A stretch of DNA of 64,000 nt from Symsagittifera roscoffensis (lineage: Eukaryota > Xenacoelomorpha > Acoela > Convolutidae): assembly GCF_963678635.1 (NCBI RefSeq), contig NC_087063.1, positions 81,269,574-81,333,573 of the forward strand, in the 5' to 3' direction. Within the stretch, counting starts at the first letter, position 1; each line of letters starts with the position of its first letter. Shown in pieces: positions 32,791 through 43,227 of the stretch. The translations under genes and the position numbers were made by a program. Under the pieces are notes generated by a model that worked only from the letters and a program-made list of their open reading frames with translations, did not search any database and was not told where the DNA came from.

Positions 32791-32994
32791 ACTTCGGCCC
32801 AACTTTGAGCAACAATTGAGCGGTTTGAGCTTCATCAGCGCTCAACTTTATGCAGAAAACTCTGAAACCGCTCAAATATTCTAATTTTTTTCTTAAAATT
32901 TTTATTCATGTGTTTTTGTTTCAGGGCTAAACTAAATAAGCCAAAAACAACCTAAATTGTTATAGGGCCAAAAAACGGTTGTCAAGGTTGATTA

Positions 32995-33885
32995 AGTCTC
33001 CAAAAAAGTCTAAACTTATTTTAAAAGTAAAGCAGAATTATAACAAAAAAAATTGAAAAACCAAGAAATAAAAATGTTGAGAAGGTTTATCTCTTCAAGT
33101 GTCTCACACACTCACAAAAATGTATAATGGATTTTCAACATTTGAAAAAAAAATTGAAAAAAAATGTTTATAAATGAATAGAAAGGTCCATCTTAATCGT
33201 TTTAAATTGTTTTAAAGGATAAGGCTAAGTTTTTCCTTACGTTAGTCTAAACTTGTTTTAAAAGTGAAGCAGAAATAAAACTAAAAAAACATCGAAAATC
33301 CAAAAAATACAAAATTTGAGAAGGCTTACCTCTTCAAGTGTCTCATACACTCACACAAAAATAATGGATTTTCATCATTTTAAAAAAATGAAATTTTTTT
33401 TTTAAATGAATAGAAAGGTCATTCTTAATCGTTTTAAATGATTTTAATGGATAAGGCTCAGTTTTTCCTTAAGTTAGTCTCAACTTGTTTTAAAATTAAA
33501 GCAGAAATATAACTAAAAAAAACTTTGAGAACCCAAGAAATACAAGGTTTGAGAAGGCTTATCTCTTCAAGTGTCTCACACACTCACACACATATATAAT
33601 GGATTTTCATCATTTTTTGTGGCGTTTAAAAAAAATTATTTATATATGAATAGAAAAATCATCTCAATCGTTTTAAATGATTTTAATGGATAAGGCTCAA
33701 ATTTTTCCCTAAGTAGGTCTAAACTTGTTTTGAAAGTAAAGCTGAATTATAACTCAAAAAAAAACATTGAAAATCCAAGAAATACGAAACTTGAGAGATT
33801 CAAGTTTTTAGTTTTTCTTGAAAAAAAAAGAAATAAATGAAACCTTGCAAAACGTACATTTGATGAATTTTATATGGTTATACTC
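32995..33885 (+). repeat. tandem repeat, unit about 236 bp, four copies
   Basis: GTCTAAACTTGTTTTAAAA-type starts are at about 33008, 33245, 33477 and 33717. Each unit includes CTCTTCAAGTGTCTCACACA and TAATGGATTTTCA. Divergence between units is moderate. Confidence 0.8.
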
Positions 33886-34739
33886 GTCAATAAGTATTTG
33901 AAGGTCTTCCCCTCAAGGAAATATTCAATTATACTTACAAAGTGATTTCTCTCCTGGTCTTAGAATGCAACCTTATTAGGCGTTAATGACAGCATTTGAA
34001 AGGCTTTAATAACAGTTTTATGTTTACTAGTCCAAAATATCGTTTTTTTCATTCCGAATGGAACAGAAAAATAATTATTAAAATCGATAAAAAGCAGACT
34101 ATAGTCTTTCTTTTTTGGCACAACAATAAAAAAAACTTTATTCGACTATAATCAATTGTAGTGAAATTAGTGAATTATGATCAATTTTTTTTCAAACTGA
34201 TCTAAATTTTTCAAAAACGGTGATATATAATTATGAAATATAAAAAGACAGTTGCTGATAGGAAAAAACACGTAGCATGAGATTTACTTTTGGCTCAAAA
34301 ATTTAATTTCTGGTTTCTTAGTTTTTGTTTCACAGATTTTTCATACTCTTTCTCTAGTTTTTCTCAAGTTATTCAGATTTTTACCTGAAATTAAAAATCT
34401 TGTCCAAGTTTTTTGCACATTTTTTCCATTAAAGTTTTTTTATTTGAGAAAACATAGTTCCATTACCTCTGATTTTTATCCATGAAAACGCGGTTCGGTA
34501 AAATTGACTTCCTCATGATTTTTTCCTTAGTTAAAGACCTCATAATTAAGAAATCATTTCTTAAATTTATCGGATGAAGGAGAAAATCTATGTAGTTTTG
34601 AGTTATTTTTAATTTCTATGACAATCATTCTTAGACGTTGACTTCTCCGTGGCACAAAATTTGCATATAACAAAATTAAGTTCGCGCACAAGTATTACAT
34701 TAAAATAATTTTTCAACATTTACAGCACATCCCGCGCTA
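33886..34739. other. AT-rich non-coding DNA
   Basis: Nothing recognisable. Confidence 0.4.
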
Positions 34740-35430
34740 ATTTACAGCACATCCATGAATAATAATCGATTATATTGTCTTTTTATAATCAGTATCTACA
34801 AAAATACAAACTAATCGATTATAATTCATCAAAAATGGATTATAATTGTTTCTTTTTATGTCAATATAACATATTATAATCAATTATAATCAATTATAAC
34901 CCATCAAAAAATCCTAATTGATTATAATTCATCAAAAATGGATTATAATCGTTTCTCTTGGTGTCAATATAATCGATTATAATCCATCAAAAAATGGATT
35001 GTTTTTCTTATGTTTTAAATGCCAATATAAATCCTTATAATTGGTTCTAATCAATAAGAAGTTAGTCATGAAACTTTTTTTAAAGCTTGTCGCACTTCCT
35101 GTTTAATGCAGTTGCTACGTATTAGGTTTCATAAAATGTTATGTTTCACTTTTCGAGTTTTTATATTTTTCTCTTATATAACCCGTTTACCTCCCCCCTG
35201 TTACCCCCCTTGTTTTCCTCCCTGTTTACAGCTCCCCCCCCCCCCATTTACATCCCACGTCTACACCCCCCGTTTACACCTCCACCCCGTTTTCCTTCCT
35301 GTTCACACCCCGTTTACTCCCCTCTCCATTTTCCTCCCTGTTTACACCCCCCACGTTTACCCACCACCTCCCTACCAGTTTACCGCACCTATTTATTGGT
35401 AGACTTTGGGGGAGGGGCGTTTATAAATGC
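34740..35430 (-). mobile_element. partial inverted relative of the element at 12339-13493
   Basis: It shares the palindromic CGATTATAATCCATCA-type repeats (34755-35040), the stretch CTTCCTGTTTAATGCAGTTGCTAC (complement near 13305), and a C-rich minisatellite of the form GTTTACACCCC (35180-35400) whose complement is at 13040-13200. The proline-rich frames over the C-rich part are translated repeat. Confidence 0.6.
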
Positions 35431-36964
35431 GTGATGTTACGCTGTAAAGTATGAAGAACAAATCTGTTCACAGTTGTCGATTTGTTCACCACGCCAAATT
35501 TCATTGCATTATGACAATGTAAAATAAGCTTTTCAAAATTGAATTTGAAAGGGGGGGAACTGGAAAAGAGCCAAAGTTTTTTATAAATTGTTTCAAAGTC
35601 TAAGATCGACACAAAAAAATCATATTAAATTTATTTTTGTTAAATTATATAGTAAATTTCATTTTGTTTTAAATCGTGAAAGAGTTCATTTATTTTTTTT
35701 AATATTTTTTAATTTTCCTATAAAAATGTTTTCATGATGGTAATTTTTGTCCACCAAATGTTAATATACAATTTTTTTTAAATCAAAACTTGTCAGAAAA
35801 ACTTAAAATCTTTTAATATAACATAAACATAAATGTAGCCGTATTTTTACACTTTTTCAATTTTTTTAGTTTTCCATGGCTTCGATTGTGCTTTCAAGAT
35901 TGTGGTTATAGTATGTATTTAAAACAATTACTTCGTTAAAGGGTTGAATATTTTTTTCGGAAATTACCCTAAGTTTGCATGTTTAGCTGTTTAAATTTAT
36001 TGTGGCGTCAAATAAACCTTGATTCGAGCAATAATATCAAAAAACTCAGCATAAATAGTATATTTGTTTCAGTCAAACTTGATTGTGAATCTCCAGTTTT
36101 TTATTAGTGATGGAGATGGAAAAGTGACTCAAGCTGATTGGTATGGTAATTTGCAGTGGCCTAGCCCTTTGTGTCTGCTATTTAAAAAAGAAAACCGCAA
36201 TTAGAAAATTTTGTCATCGACTGCCATTGAAACACTCGATAAATTTTTCGAAAAACAAAATATATTTTAAAAAAATTTAGATGAACTTCAAGCTCTTCAA
36301 AAAAATTTTTGCTGCTATATTGGACAAATAGAAGTTTTGGCATGAAATAATAATTAAACAGTCTCAGTCAGATTATCTTTATTGGGACAAAACAATTGTA
36401 AAACCAGAATGAGAGTTACTATCCTCTTCAACCTCACAAATTAACTCCAGCGACGAGTCAGCTTGAAAAGCGGTACTTGTTCAGATCCAATTTTTCTCGA
36501 CACTACCTGAACTGTTTTTTAAATATCGCTCAGATTCCGAACCACAACTTTATTTTCAGGACTTTTTTTACAGAAAACCACCTGAGAATTTTTTTTAGTT
36601 GGGCAAAAGAAGAAAACCAACTCAACGTATTAGTTTCGTGACAATCGGAACAATCAAAAATCTTAGGTTATCAAAATTCCAAACACGAAAACTGTCAGTT
36701 AAAGTATTGCTATCGATTGCAGCAATAATTTAAGGTAAAACTAAATTTAGGTCAATTAGTCTTTTTAAATGGAGGCAAAAATTGTTCACCGTCAAATAAA
36801 CAGTGGAACTGTTTGTTTTAATTGTTTCTGGTTTCATCAAATAAAAAAATGGTTTATCAAAAAAAAAGATCTTTTTAAGTGTGTATCACATTTTTTATCC
36901 GGCTTTTTTTACATAAATTTTAAAAATCTTCTCCAAAATTACTATAAAAACCCCATTTTACCAA
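35431..36964. other. AT-rich non-coding DNA
   Basis: I see no supported gene or repeat. Confidence 0.4.
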
Positions 36965-37250
36965 GTTTTCTGCACCGCAGGCAATTGTTTGAAAAAACAG
37001 TCCAAAAAGGGCGTTTTTAGGCACTTTTTGGAAAATTTTGGCCAAAAAATCGCGTTTGTTCAGCGCGCGCCCGCCCGCCTCAAAATTAGTCTATTTTGGC
37101 GCCAAAGGCGCCTTTAGAAAATTTGAGGGTAAGTCAGCCAAAAATGGATATCTCAAAATAGCACAAAGGGGCAACCCTTTGGGTCGGCAAGGGGGCGAAT
37201 CCCTGAGAAAAAAAGAAGCGTCCGACCCCCCCCCCCTAAATCCGCCCCTG
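36965..37250 (+). mobile_element. hAT-type MITE, copy D, left end lost
   Basis: The body has GCGCCAAAGGCGCC and GGGTCGGCAAGGGGGCGAAT and the right end CCTAAATCCGCCCCTG at 37250. Confidence 0.65.
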
Positions 37251-38019
37251 TCCCAAATCATCAGTTTCCCTCCGCTGATGTATATATTTTTCAGAGTCAC
37301 AAGAGTTCATAGCTCCGCGGGGATTGCACTAGGGATAGTGAAGAAATTTGCTCTCATTTTTGAGGGTATGTGCACGAATACAAACAATGTTTCCCTGATA
37401 CCTTAAGGATATTTTGTATCTATTCTTACCTGTGGGATATTCAGTTTGATTGGGGTATTCAGCTCTGTTGTTGCCCTAATGAGGCAGTCTTCTGTTTGAA
37501 TGGAGGCAATCAGAACTTCATAATTAAGTTACGCCCTCAAAACCACTCGATTCTTTTCAAGTCCCCTTGAACCCTCCCCCACCCCCCCCCCCCCCTTCGC
37601 ACTTGTAGTCTTCAATTCGCATTTGTTGTGTCTATTTTTCTGCCTTCAGCGTTGAACACAAATTTTTGATTTTGATATTCATTCATGTGGCTGAATTTTA
37701 GATTGGATGGCGTCATTTTTTTGCATGTCATATTACGATGGTACGCAAATGCATCAGAGATATGTATTGTGAGAGTGATTATTTAGTAGAGATAATTTTT
37801 TTTGATTTTAGGATTACAGTGATAATATTTTCATTGAAATATGTACTTTTTTCAAAACTCTAAGTGACAGGGCAGATTTTGGACTTTTCGAGCGGGAATG
37901 CATATTTTCGTAGGATTGACCAATTCGTTTTTTCCTATCTTCTCCCAATTTTTTTTTAAATACCTTAATTTTTTTCTAAATTGTCTGAAACGATGGAATT
38001 CTTTTGAAAAAATAGGCTT

Positions 38020-38247
38020 AAAACGGCGCTTTAGTGCACTGTTTGTGGAGTTTTTAGCAGTTTCGAATTTAAAAAATATTTTTTTTGGCGCGTGATCTAT
38101 TAAATTAAGTGTTCATTGACGGCAAAGGCGCCTTGGAAAAATTTCAGGGTTGGTCGGCCAATATTTTATGTCATAAATTGGGTTAAAGTATTGGGGGACC
38201 CCTTGTGTAGTCAGGTGGTCGAATCCCTGAAAAAGGAGGAGCCTTGA
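38020..38247 (+). mobile_element. hAT-type MITE, copy E, old fragment
   Basis: Diverged body only (GGCAAAGGCGCCTTGGAAAA, GGTTGGTCGGCCAATA, GGTCGAATCCCTGA). Confidence 0.5.
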
Positions 38248-38665
38248 ACAAAATTCTCAGTATTCAAATTAGTTTACTTAAGTTTAACATACTGGATCAC
38301 AAACGTTATAAATTTTATTTAATCGCTGCACATTTTTTCAGTGAAGTCGCATTTTGACCTCTGCAAAAAGTAAAAGTCACATGTTATATTCACTAAGAGG
38401 TACAAACAGGTGAAACCAACATTCTGCTCCGTGCATTTTACAATGGCACATTCAACTAGTAAGTTTCATCATTTTCCGAATTTTTTATTCAAATTTTGTT
38501 TTAGTGGGTCATAAAACAAAGCGTTCAAACATTAACATCGAAATATTGCTCAAATACTCTCAAACAAATGACATTTATCTACTAAAAATGTTTTACTGAT
38601 GGGAAAATTTGGCTCTTGTAATTTTATGTGACGATTGTGGTGATGTTATTTACTGTGGTGATGTT

Positions 38666-38996
38666 GGGGGCACTTAGCATAGTGGTAAGGCTTTCACTTT
38701 AGAATCGTCAGATCGTGTATTCGATCCCATGCCATGGCAATGATAGTGTGTGAGGACGAGCTCTCACTTGACCTCTAGCTCCAGGTCTACCACAACCTGA
38801 CCAAATTTGGCTGCAATAGTGGTACGACGTGAAAGTTCTAGACACAACAGTAACGGCCTTTAGTCGCAAAAAAGAGCTTCGCTCAACAAAATAACACAGT
38901 CTGGAATGTGGGGAGATAATACAAATGGACTATCCTCGACAGGACTGTTAAAGGCCTACTGATAGATCCTCTGCGATTCGCAGGAACTACAATTAT
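38666..38996 (+). mobile_element. tRNA-derived SINE, full-length copy
   Basis: The head reads GGGGGCACTTAGCATAGTGG, with A box TAGCATAGTGG and B box GTATTCGATCCC 40-50 nt later. A body of about 230 bp shared with 22323-22619 follows, ending CTGCGATTCGCAGGAACTAC. The tail is an AT/(TA)n run that reaches to about 25 bp before the acceptor at 39042. Confidence 0.75.
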
Positions 38997-39042
38997 TATA
39001 TATATATATATATGTATACATATTATCAAGTGGTGTTTTCAG

Positions 39043-39440
39043 AATCGCTTGTCGGAGCCCTGCTACTCATCATCGCAATGACTTGTCTAGTTCTGAGCGA
39101 CACTCGTTATGAAGAGGAGCAAAATAGCCCTGATGAAAGGGATGCATTGAGTCTGGCGCGATTAAGACGATCAAGCGGGGGAAGCGGGAGCGGCGGAGGA
39201 GGGTCCCCACCATCGGGAGGCGGAGGTGGAGGAGGGTCCCCACCATCGGGAGGCGGAGGCGGAGGAGGGTCCCCACCATCGGGAGGCGGAGGTGGCGGAA
39301 ACGGAGGCGGTGGCGGAGGAGGTGGGGGCGGAGGAGGCGGAAACGGAGGCGGCGGTGGCGGAGGCGGAGGAGGTGGGGGCGGAGGAGGCGGTGGTGGGAG
39401 CGGAGGAGAGAGCGGGGTTTGGCCATTGATTTTTGAATAG
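39043..39440 (+). CDS. exon-like segment: TM helix plus Gly-rich repeat
   Basis: After the acceptor GGTGTTTTCAG, the frame reads SLVGALLLIIAMTCLVLSDT (one strong transmembrane helix), an acidic stretch, a basic LARLRRSS, then an almost pure Gly tract. Three copies of an 11-codon unit (GSPPSGGGGGG-like; 33-bp DNA repeat at about 39197-39295) precede longer Gly runs. The frame ends at TAG 39440 unless spliced at a weak GTTTGG site near 39415. The local GC content is extreme for this region. Same-strand segments at 42540 and 42985 may be later exons of the same gene. The first exons are not found, and the protein family is unknown. Confidence 0.45.
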
Positions 39441-41799
39441 CAATTTCAAAGACTCGACTTAGACTTGAGTGTGATACAATTTTTAAGTCCTTTCAATCTT
39501 TGCCCTTCATTAAAGTAAAACACTAGTGTCGGAGCTGTATGTTTTTTGTTACTTGACTTGGGGCTATCTTGTGGGAAAAAATCACTCTCTAGTTCTTTTT
39601 AAAAAAATTTTAGTATTCATATATCTCCCTGGTCGAGATCCCGCTCAAAAACCGTTCAAGGTTTGCGCGGTTTGAACGGTTATTTTAGCCGATTGCTTTG
39701 AAACCACCCAAACCGAAAATTTTTTACACCGGGATTGAAATTTTATCCGCAAAATTTTATCCAACTGTCTTTGTTGAAGGGCAAACATAACCACCCCTTC
39801 AAATATAACCATCCAAAATCCAATAATAAGCAAAAAAAATGTTCTAAGGTCCAAAAATAGTTCTCAAGATTGATTACGTCTCCAAAAAGTCAAACTAAAA
39901 CTCGCTCAACATTTGTTTTAGAAAATCGCCGAAATCTGCTCAAACCGCTCAATTTAAGGAAAAATTTTGAGCGTAATTGTCTAAGATTTGAATTCTGGCT
40001 AAAAAACCTCGAATCGGGCTTCAATTGTCTTTGATTAAACTTTTTCTATGGCTGATTTACTGTATATTTTGGCCGGCTCTAGTCACTGAGTTTTCACAGA
40101 GCCAATAAAATTCTTAAATACTATGTGCTTTTTGCTTGTCAACAACAAAAAAGACTTTTTAAAAGACTTTAGCATACATGTCTACAAATCTGATGGTGGA
40201 GGGATCAAACCCCAGTTGACACTAGTTTTGCTCCTTTTGATAGATTTTTCATCGCTGCTTCATCGGTGCAAAAAACTCAAATTAGCAATAATCTATCAAT
40301 AAAGTTTTCTATTGCGGCAAAGAACATCAATAATTCATTAATGCCGATCGCTGTTTTTTTTTCTTTTTTTATCGCTAATTTTCAATGTGTTTTCAGGTTG
40401 AAATAAGTGTTTTCAGTGTGTTCACCTGGGTTGTGTTTTCAGGTTTAAATAAATTTAGTGATAAAATTTTCTCGTCTAAAAATTAACTAAGAAGCTGTTA
40501 ATAGTTTTTCTAAATTTTCAAACTGTTCCGGAAAATACAGACTTTTTTTTCCAGTTTTAATATGTTCGAAAACCGTTTGTATAAGTAATTCATACGTCCA
40601 AAATCTGGCATAAAAATCTACGACAAGAAATTGCATGACAAGCATTGTTTCTTTCTTTTGTTTTGTATGATTTTTCATAAGATTTTAAATCACAGATCTT
40701 TTGTTTCTAAGTAGATCATTGTTCCGACTTTCGTAACGAAAGTGACGGAATGTTTGAGCTCGGTTGGTTTTTTTTGTCAGACAAATTTCGATTTTTTCAT
40801 TAGCCATTTTTGACACCATTTTAATGTCATTCAAAAGTTATTCTTGTCTTGACCTTAAACTTGAAAAAATATTTCACCTTTGATCCTTTTTTGTAAAAAT
40901 ATGGAACGCGCAATATACTTTGCGCTATTAAGGCGTAAGCGGAGATTTAATGCGTCTTAGAAATCGTTCCAAATTGGTTGCAGGAAGCTTATTTGCCATA
41001 ATTGATTTCTTAATAGGAGCAAAATCTATCACTTTGTACTTTATATGGCGTGTGCAGGGATAATTTTCGCAAAAATTTAAAACAAAAAAAATATTATTTT
41101 TATTTTACATTTAGTTTTTCATAAAATTACTGCTTCATAGACATTAAAAGGCAGTCGGAACATTCAACCTCGTCCTGATACGTGCAGAATTGTTTATTAT
41201 TTTTTTGTTTCCAAACACAATATGCTGAAAATCATTACCCTATTAGTGAAAAATAAGTTAAACTGTCGAGGAAGACAAGCATAAACTAACTGCAAGTCAT
41301 AAATGAAAACTAACCCTGAAAAAATATTATGAAAAAACCGTTGAACTTCTCACAATTGGCACATGAAAACTTTGCTGTGCTTTTTTTGCTGATTAAAAAC
41401 TTCTCGTGATTGTAACCAGTTAGAGTGAGTAGTACCGATCAAAAAAAATAATTTCGTTTCCGCTGAATGAAAGGAACCAAACCTGTTGATTAGTCTTTTT
41501 TTGAATTTCTAGACAAATTGATCAATTTCATGGGCAAAAAATTATTGTGTGTAAAAAGAAATTTTTTTCATAACAACGCAGCATGAGAACAGAAATAAAT
41601 TTGAGACAAAAGTTGATGAAAATCAATTTGGCCTTTTTTGAAAATTTTTGTTTGGTTTTGTTTGATATTTTAGTAAATTTAGTAAAATTAGTTTTTAAAT
41701 ATAGTAAAATACCGTTATTCAAAATTCAAAACGTTTGAAAGGCCTCATATTTATTTAAGAAGGTTTCCTTGCAGCTGAAAAAAAGGCTAATTAAGCTTG
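39441..41799. other. putative intron or intergenic DNA
   Basis: AT-rich. The block at about 39640-39960 (containing CAAGATTGATTACGTCTCCA) is a weak relative of 32880-33010. Nothing else is seen. Confidence 0.4.
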
Positions 41800-42096
41800 C
41801 AGGCGCGGATCTAGGAATTACTCGAGGGCTGATTTTCGAAAAAAAAACTCTCGGCCTAAATTTTTCTAAGTCGCCACCAAATTGATTTTCTGAGCTCTCC
41901 AAAATCACTATACCGCAGGCAACTTTATCAAAAAAAACAGGCCAAAAAGGCGTTTTCATGCACTTTTCGGAAAGTTTCGACCAAAAAAATCTTTCATCCA
42001 AAAGTGGATATCTCAAACTAGTACAAAGGGAGACCCTTTGTATCGGCAGGGGGTCAAATCCCTGAGCGGAAAGCGTCTTCCCTAAATCCGCCACTG
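41800..42096 (+). mobile_element. complete hAT-type MITE, copy F, with 8-bp target duplication
   Basis: It starts CAGGCGCGGATCTAGGAATT and ends CCTAAATCCGCCACTG. It is flanked on both sides by the perfect 8-mer TAAGCTTG (41792-41799 and 42097-42104). An 8-bp target duplication with CAG...CTG ends is the signature of hAT transposition. There is no coding capacity; it would be mobilised in trans. Confidence 0.85.
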
Positions 42097-42539
42097 TAAG
42101 CTTGCATTTTGTATGACTAGCATTTCTTGTGTGACTAAATTGTATGACTAACATTTTTTCTAATGTCCATTGATAAAGTTGTATGACTAATGTACTTTCT
42201 TTTATGGAAGTAAACCAGGGCTAATTGCACAGTGTATGACTGTTATTGGTATCATTCATCATTGTTTGATTTGCATGAGCTCATTGTAACGTTTTTACAG
42301 TCTCTCGACTAAGTTATCCGATAAATTTTTTCTAAAAAACCGATGCTGAAGCTTTGACTTGTTAAATGGCTAGGTGAATATATTTGTTTGTCCATATAAG
42401 ATTTTAAAACCAAACTTTGCGCTCATTTTCTGCTTAGTTTTTGACAGTTTATCTTTTTTGACAGTGTATGCGGCGTTTTCGTCCAGTTTCTCAGTTTTTG
42501 AAATTGCGTTAAGGCTGAAAATCTCTATTTTTCGCCCAG

Positions 42540-42705
42540 GGCAGTAAAGAGAGTAGCAGTGAAAGCGGCGATGACGACGACGACGACGACGATGATGACG
42601 ATGGGAAGAGACCGGCGGGCAATGGAGGGGGCAATGACGACGACGACGATGATTATGGAGATTCGGACGATGAAGCAAATGACGACGAGGAAAACTGGGA
42701 TATAG
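42540..42705 (+). CDS. exon-like segment: Asp-rich
   Basis: After the acceptor TTCGCCCAG, the frame reads GSKESSSESG, then 11 Asp in a row, GKRPAGNGGGN, six Asp, and an acidic run ending EENWDI before a GTGAGA donor. It joins in phase 0 to the segment at 42985. There is no ATG, so it must be an internal exon. It is probably the same gene as 39043-39440, giving a protein with a TM helix, a Gly-rich spacer and an acidic spacer. Confidence 0.5.
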
Positions 42706-42984
42706 TGAGAAATAAAAAATTTAACGACGTTTTTAAACAAGATTTTGAATAATTTCGTGTCATAAATTAACTATTGCGCCAAAAATTTTAACATTTTTTG
42801 AGCAAATTTTCTAAACAGTTTCTGTCGAGAACCTAAATTTGTTCAAAATATTTTAGATCAAACATCTTTAAGGGCATATGATTTGTTTTAGCTGGAGGAA
42901 ATTTGGAGTAGTTTCCAAATTGATGAACCAGCGTTTTAGCCATGTTTGAAATAATGGTGGAGCTGTTTTTTTTTTTCGATTTAG

Positions 42985-43227
42985 TACTCAGACAAACTTC
43001 TGGACATAGTTGACACTCCTGCTGGAAAGATTTCAATCTGTGCCGACCATCTGGATGTGAACAACCAATGCCTCAGAGATTTCGCCAAGAACGAGAGCGG
43101 ATACCTCTACTGTCTTGACACCTGTCAATCATCTCGCATAATGAGTCACTGGATCCAATCTTTGACTATGGTTGGATGTGTTTGGCTGTTTGTCAAATTC
43201 TCACCTTTTGTACTCTGGGTATGAAAA
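42985..43227 (+). CDS. exon-like segment: Cys-containing domain plus hydrophobic end
   Basis: After the acceptor TTTTTTTTTTCGATTTAG, the frame reads YSDKLLDIVDTPAGKISICA, with further Cys in NNQCLRDF and YLYCLDTC and a potential glycosylation site (KNESG). It ends in a hydrophobic helix (SLTMVGCVWLFVKFSPFVLW). A TGA stop follows one codon later, but GGTATGA there could equally be a splice donor. Unlike the surrounding AT-rich DNA, it has balanced codon use, so it looks like a genuine exon. I do not recognise the family. Confidence 0.55.

Noticed and set aside
35106-35434. Pro/Thr-rich protein
   Set aside because: Translated C-rich minisatellite in several frames; part of a repeat family.
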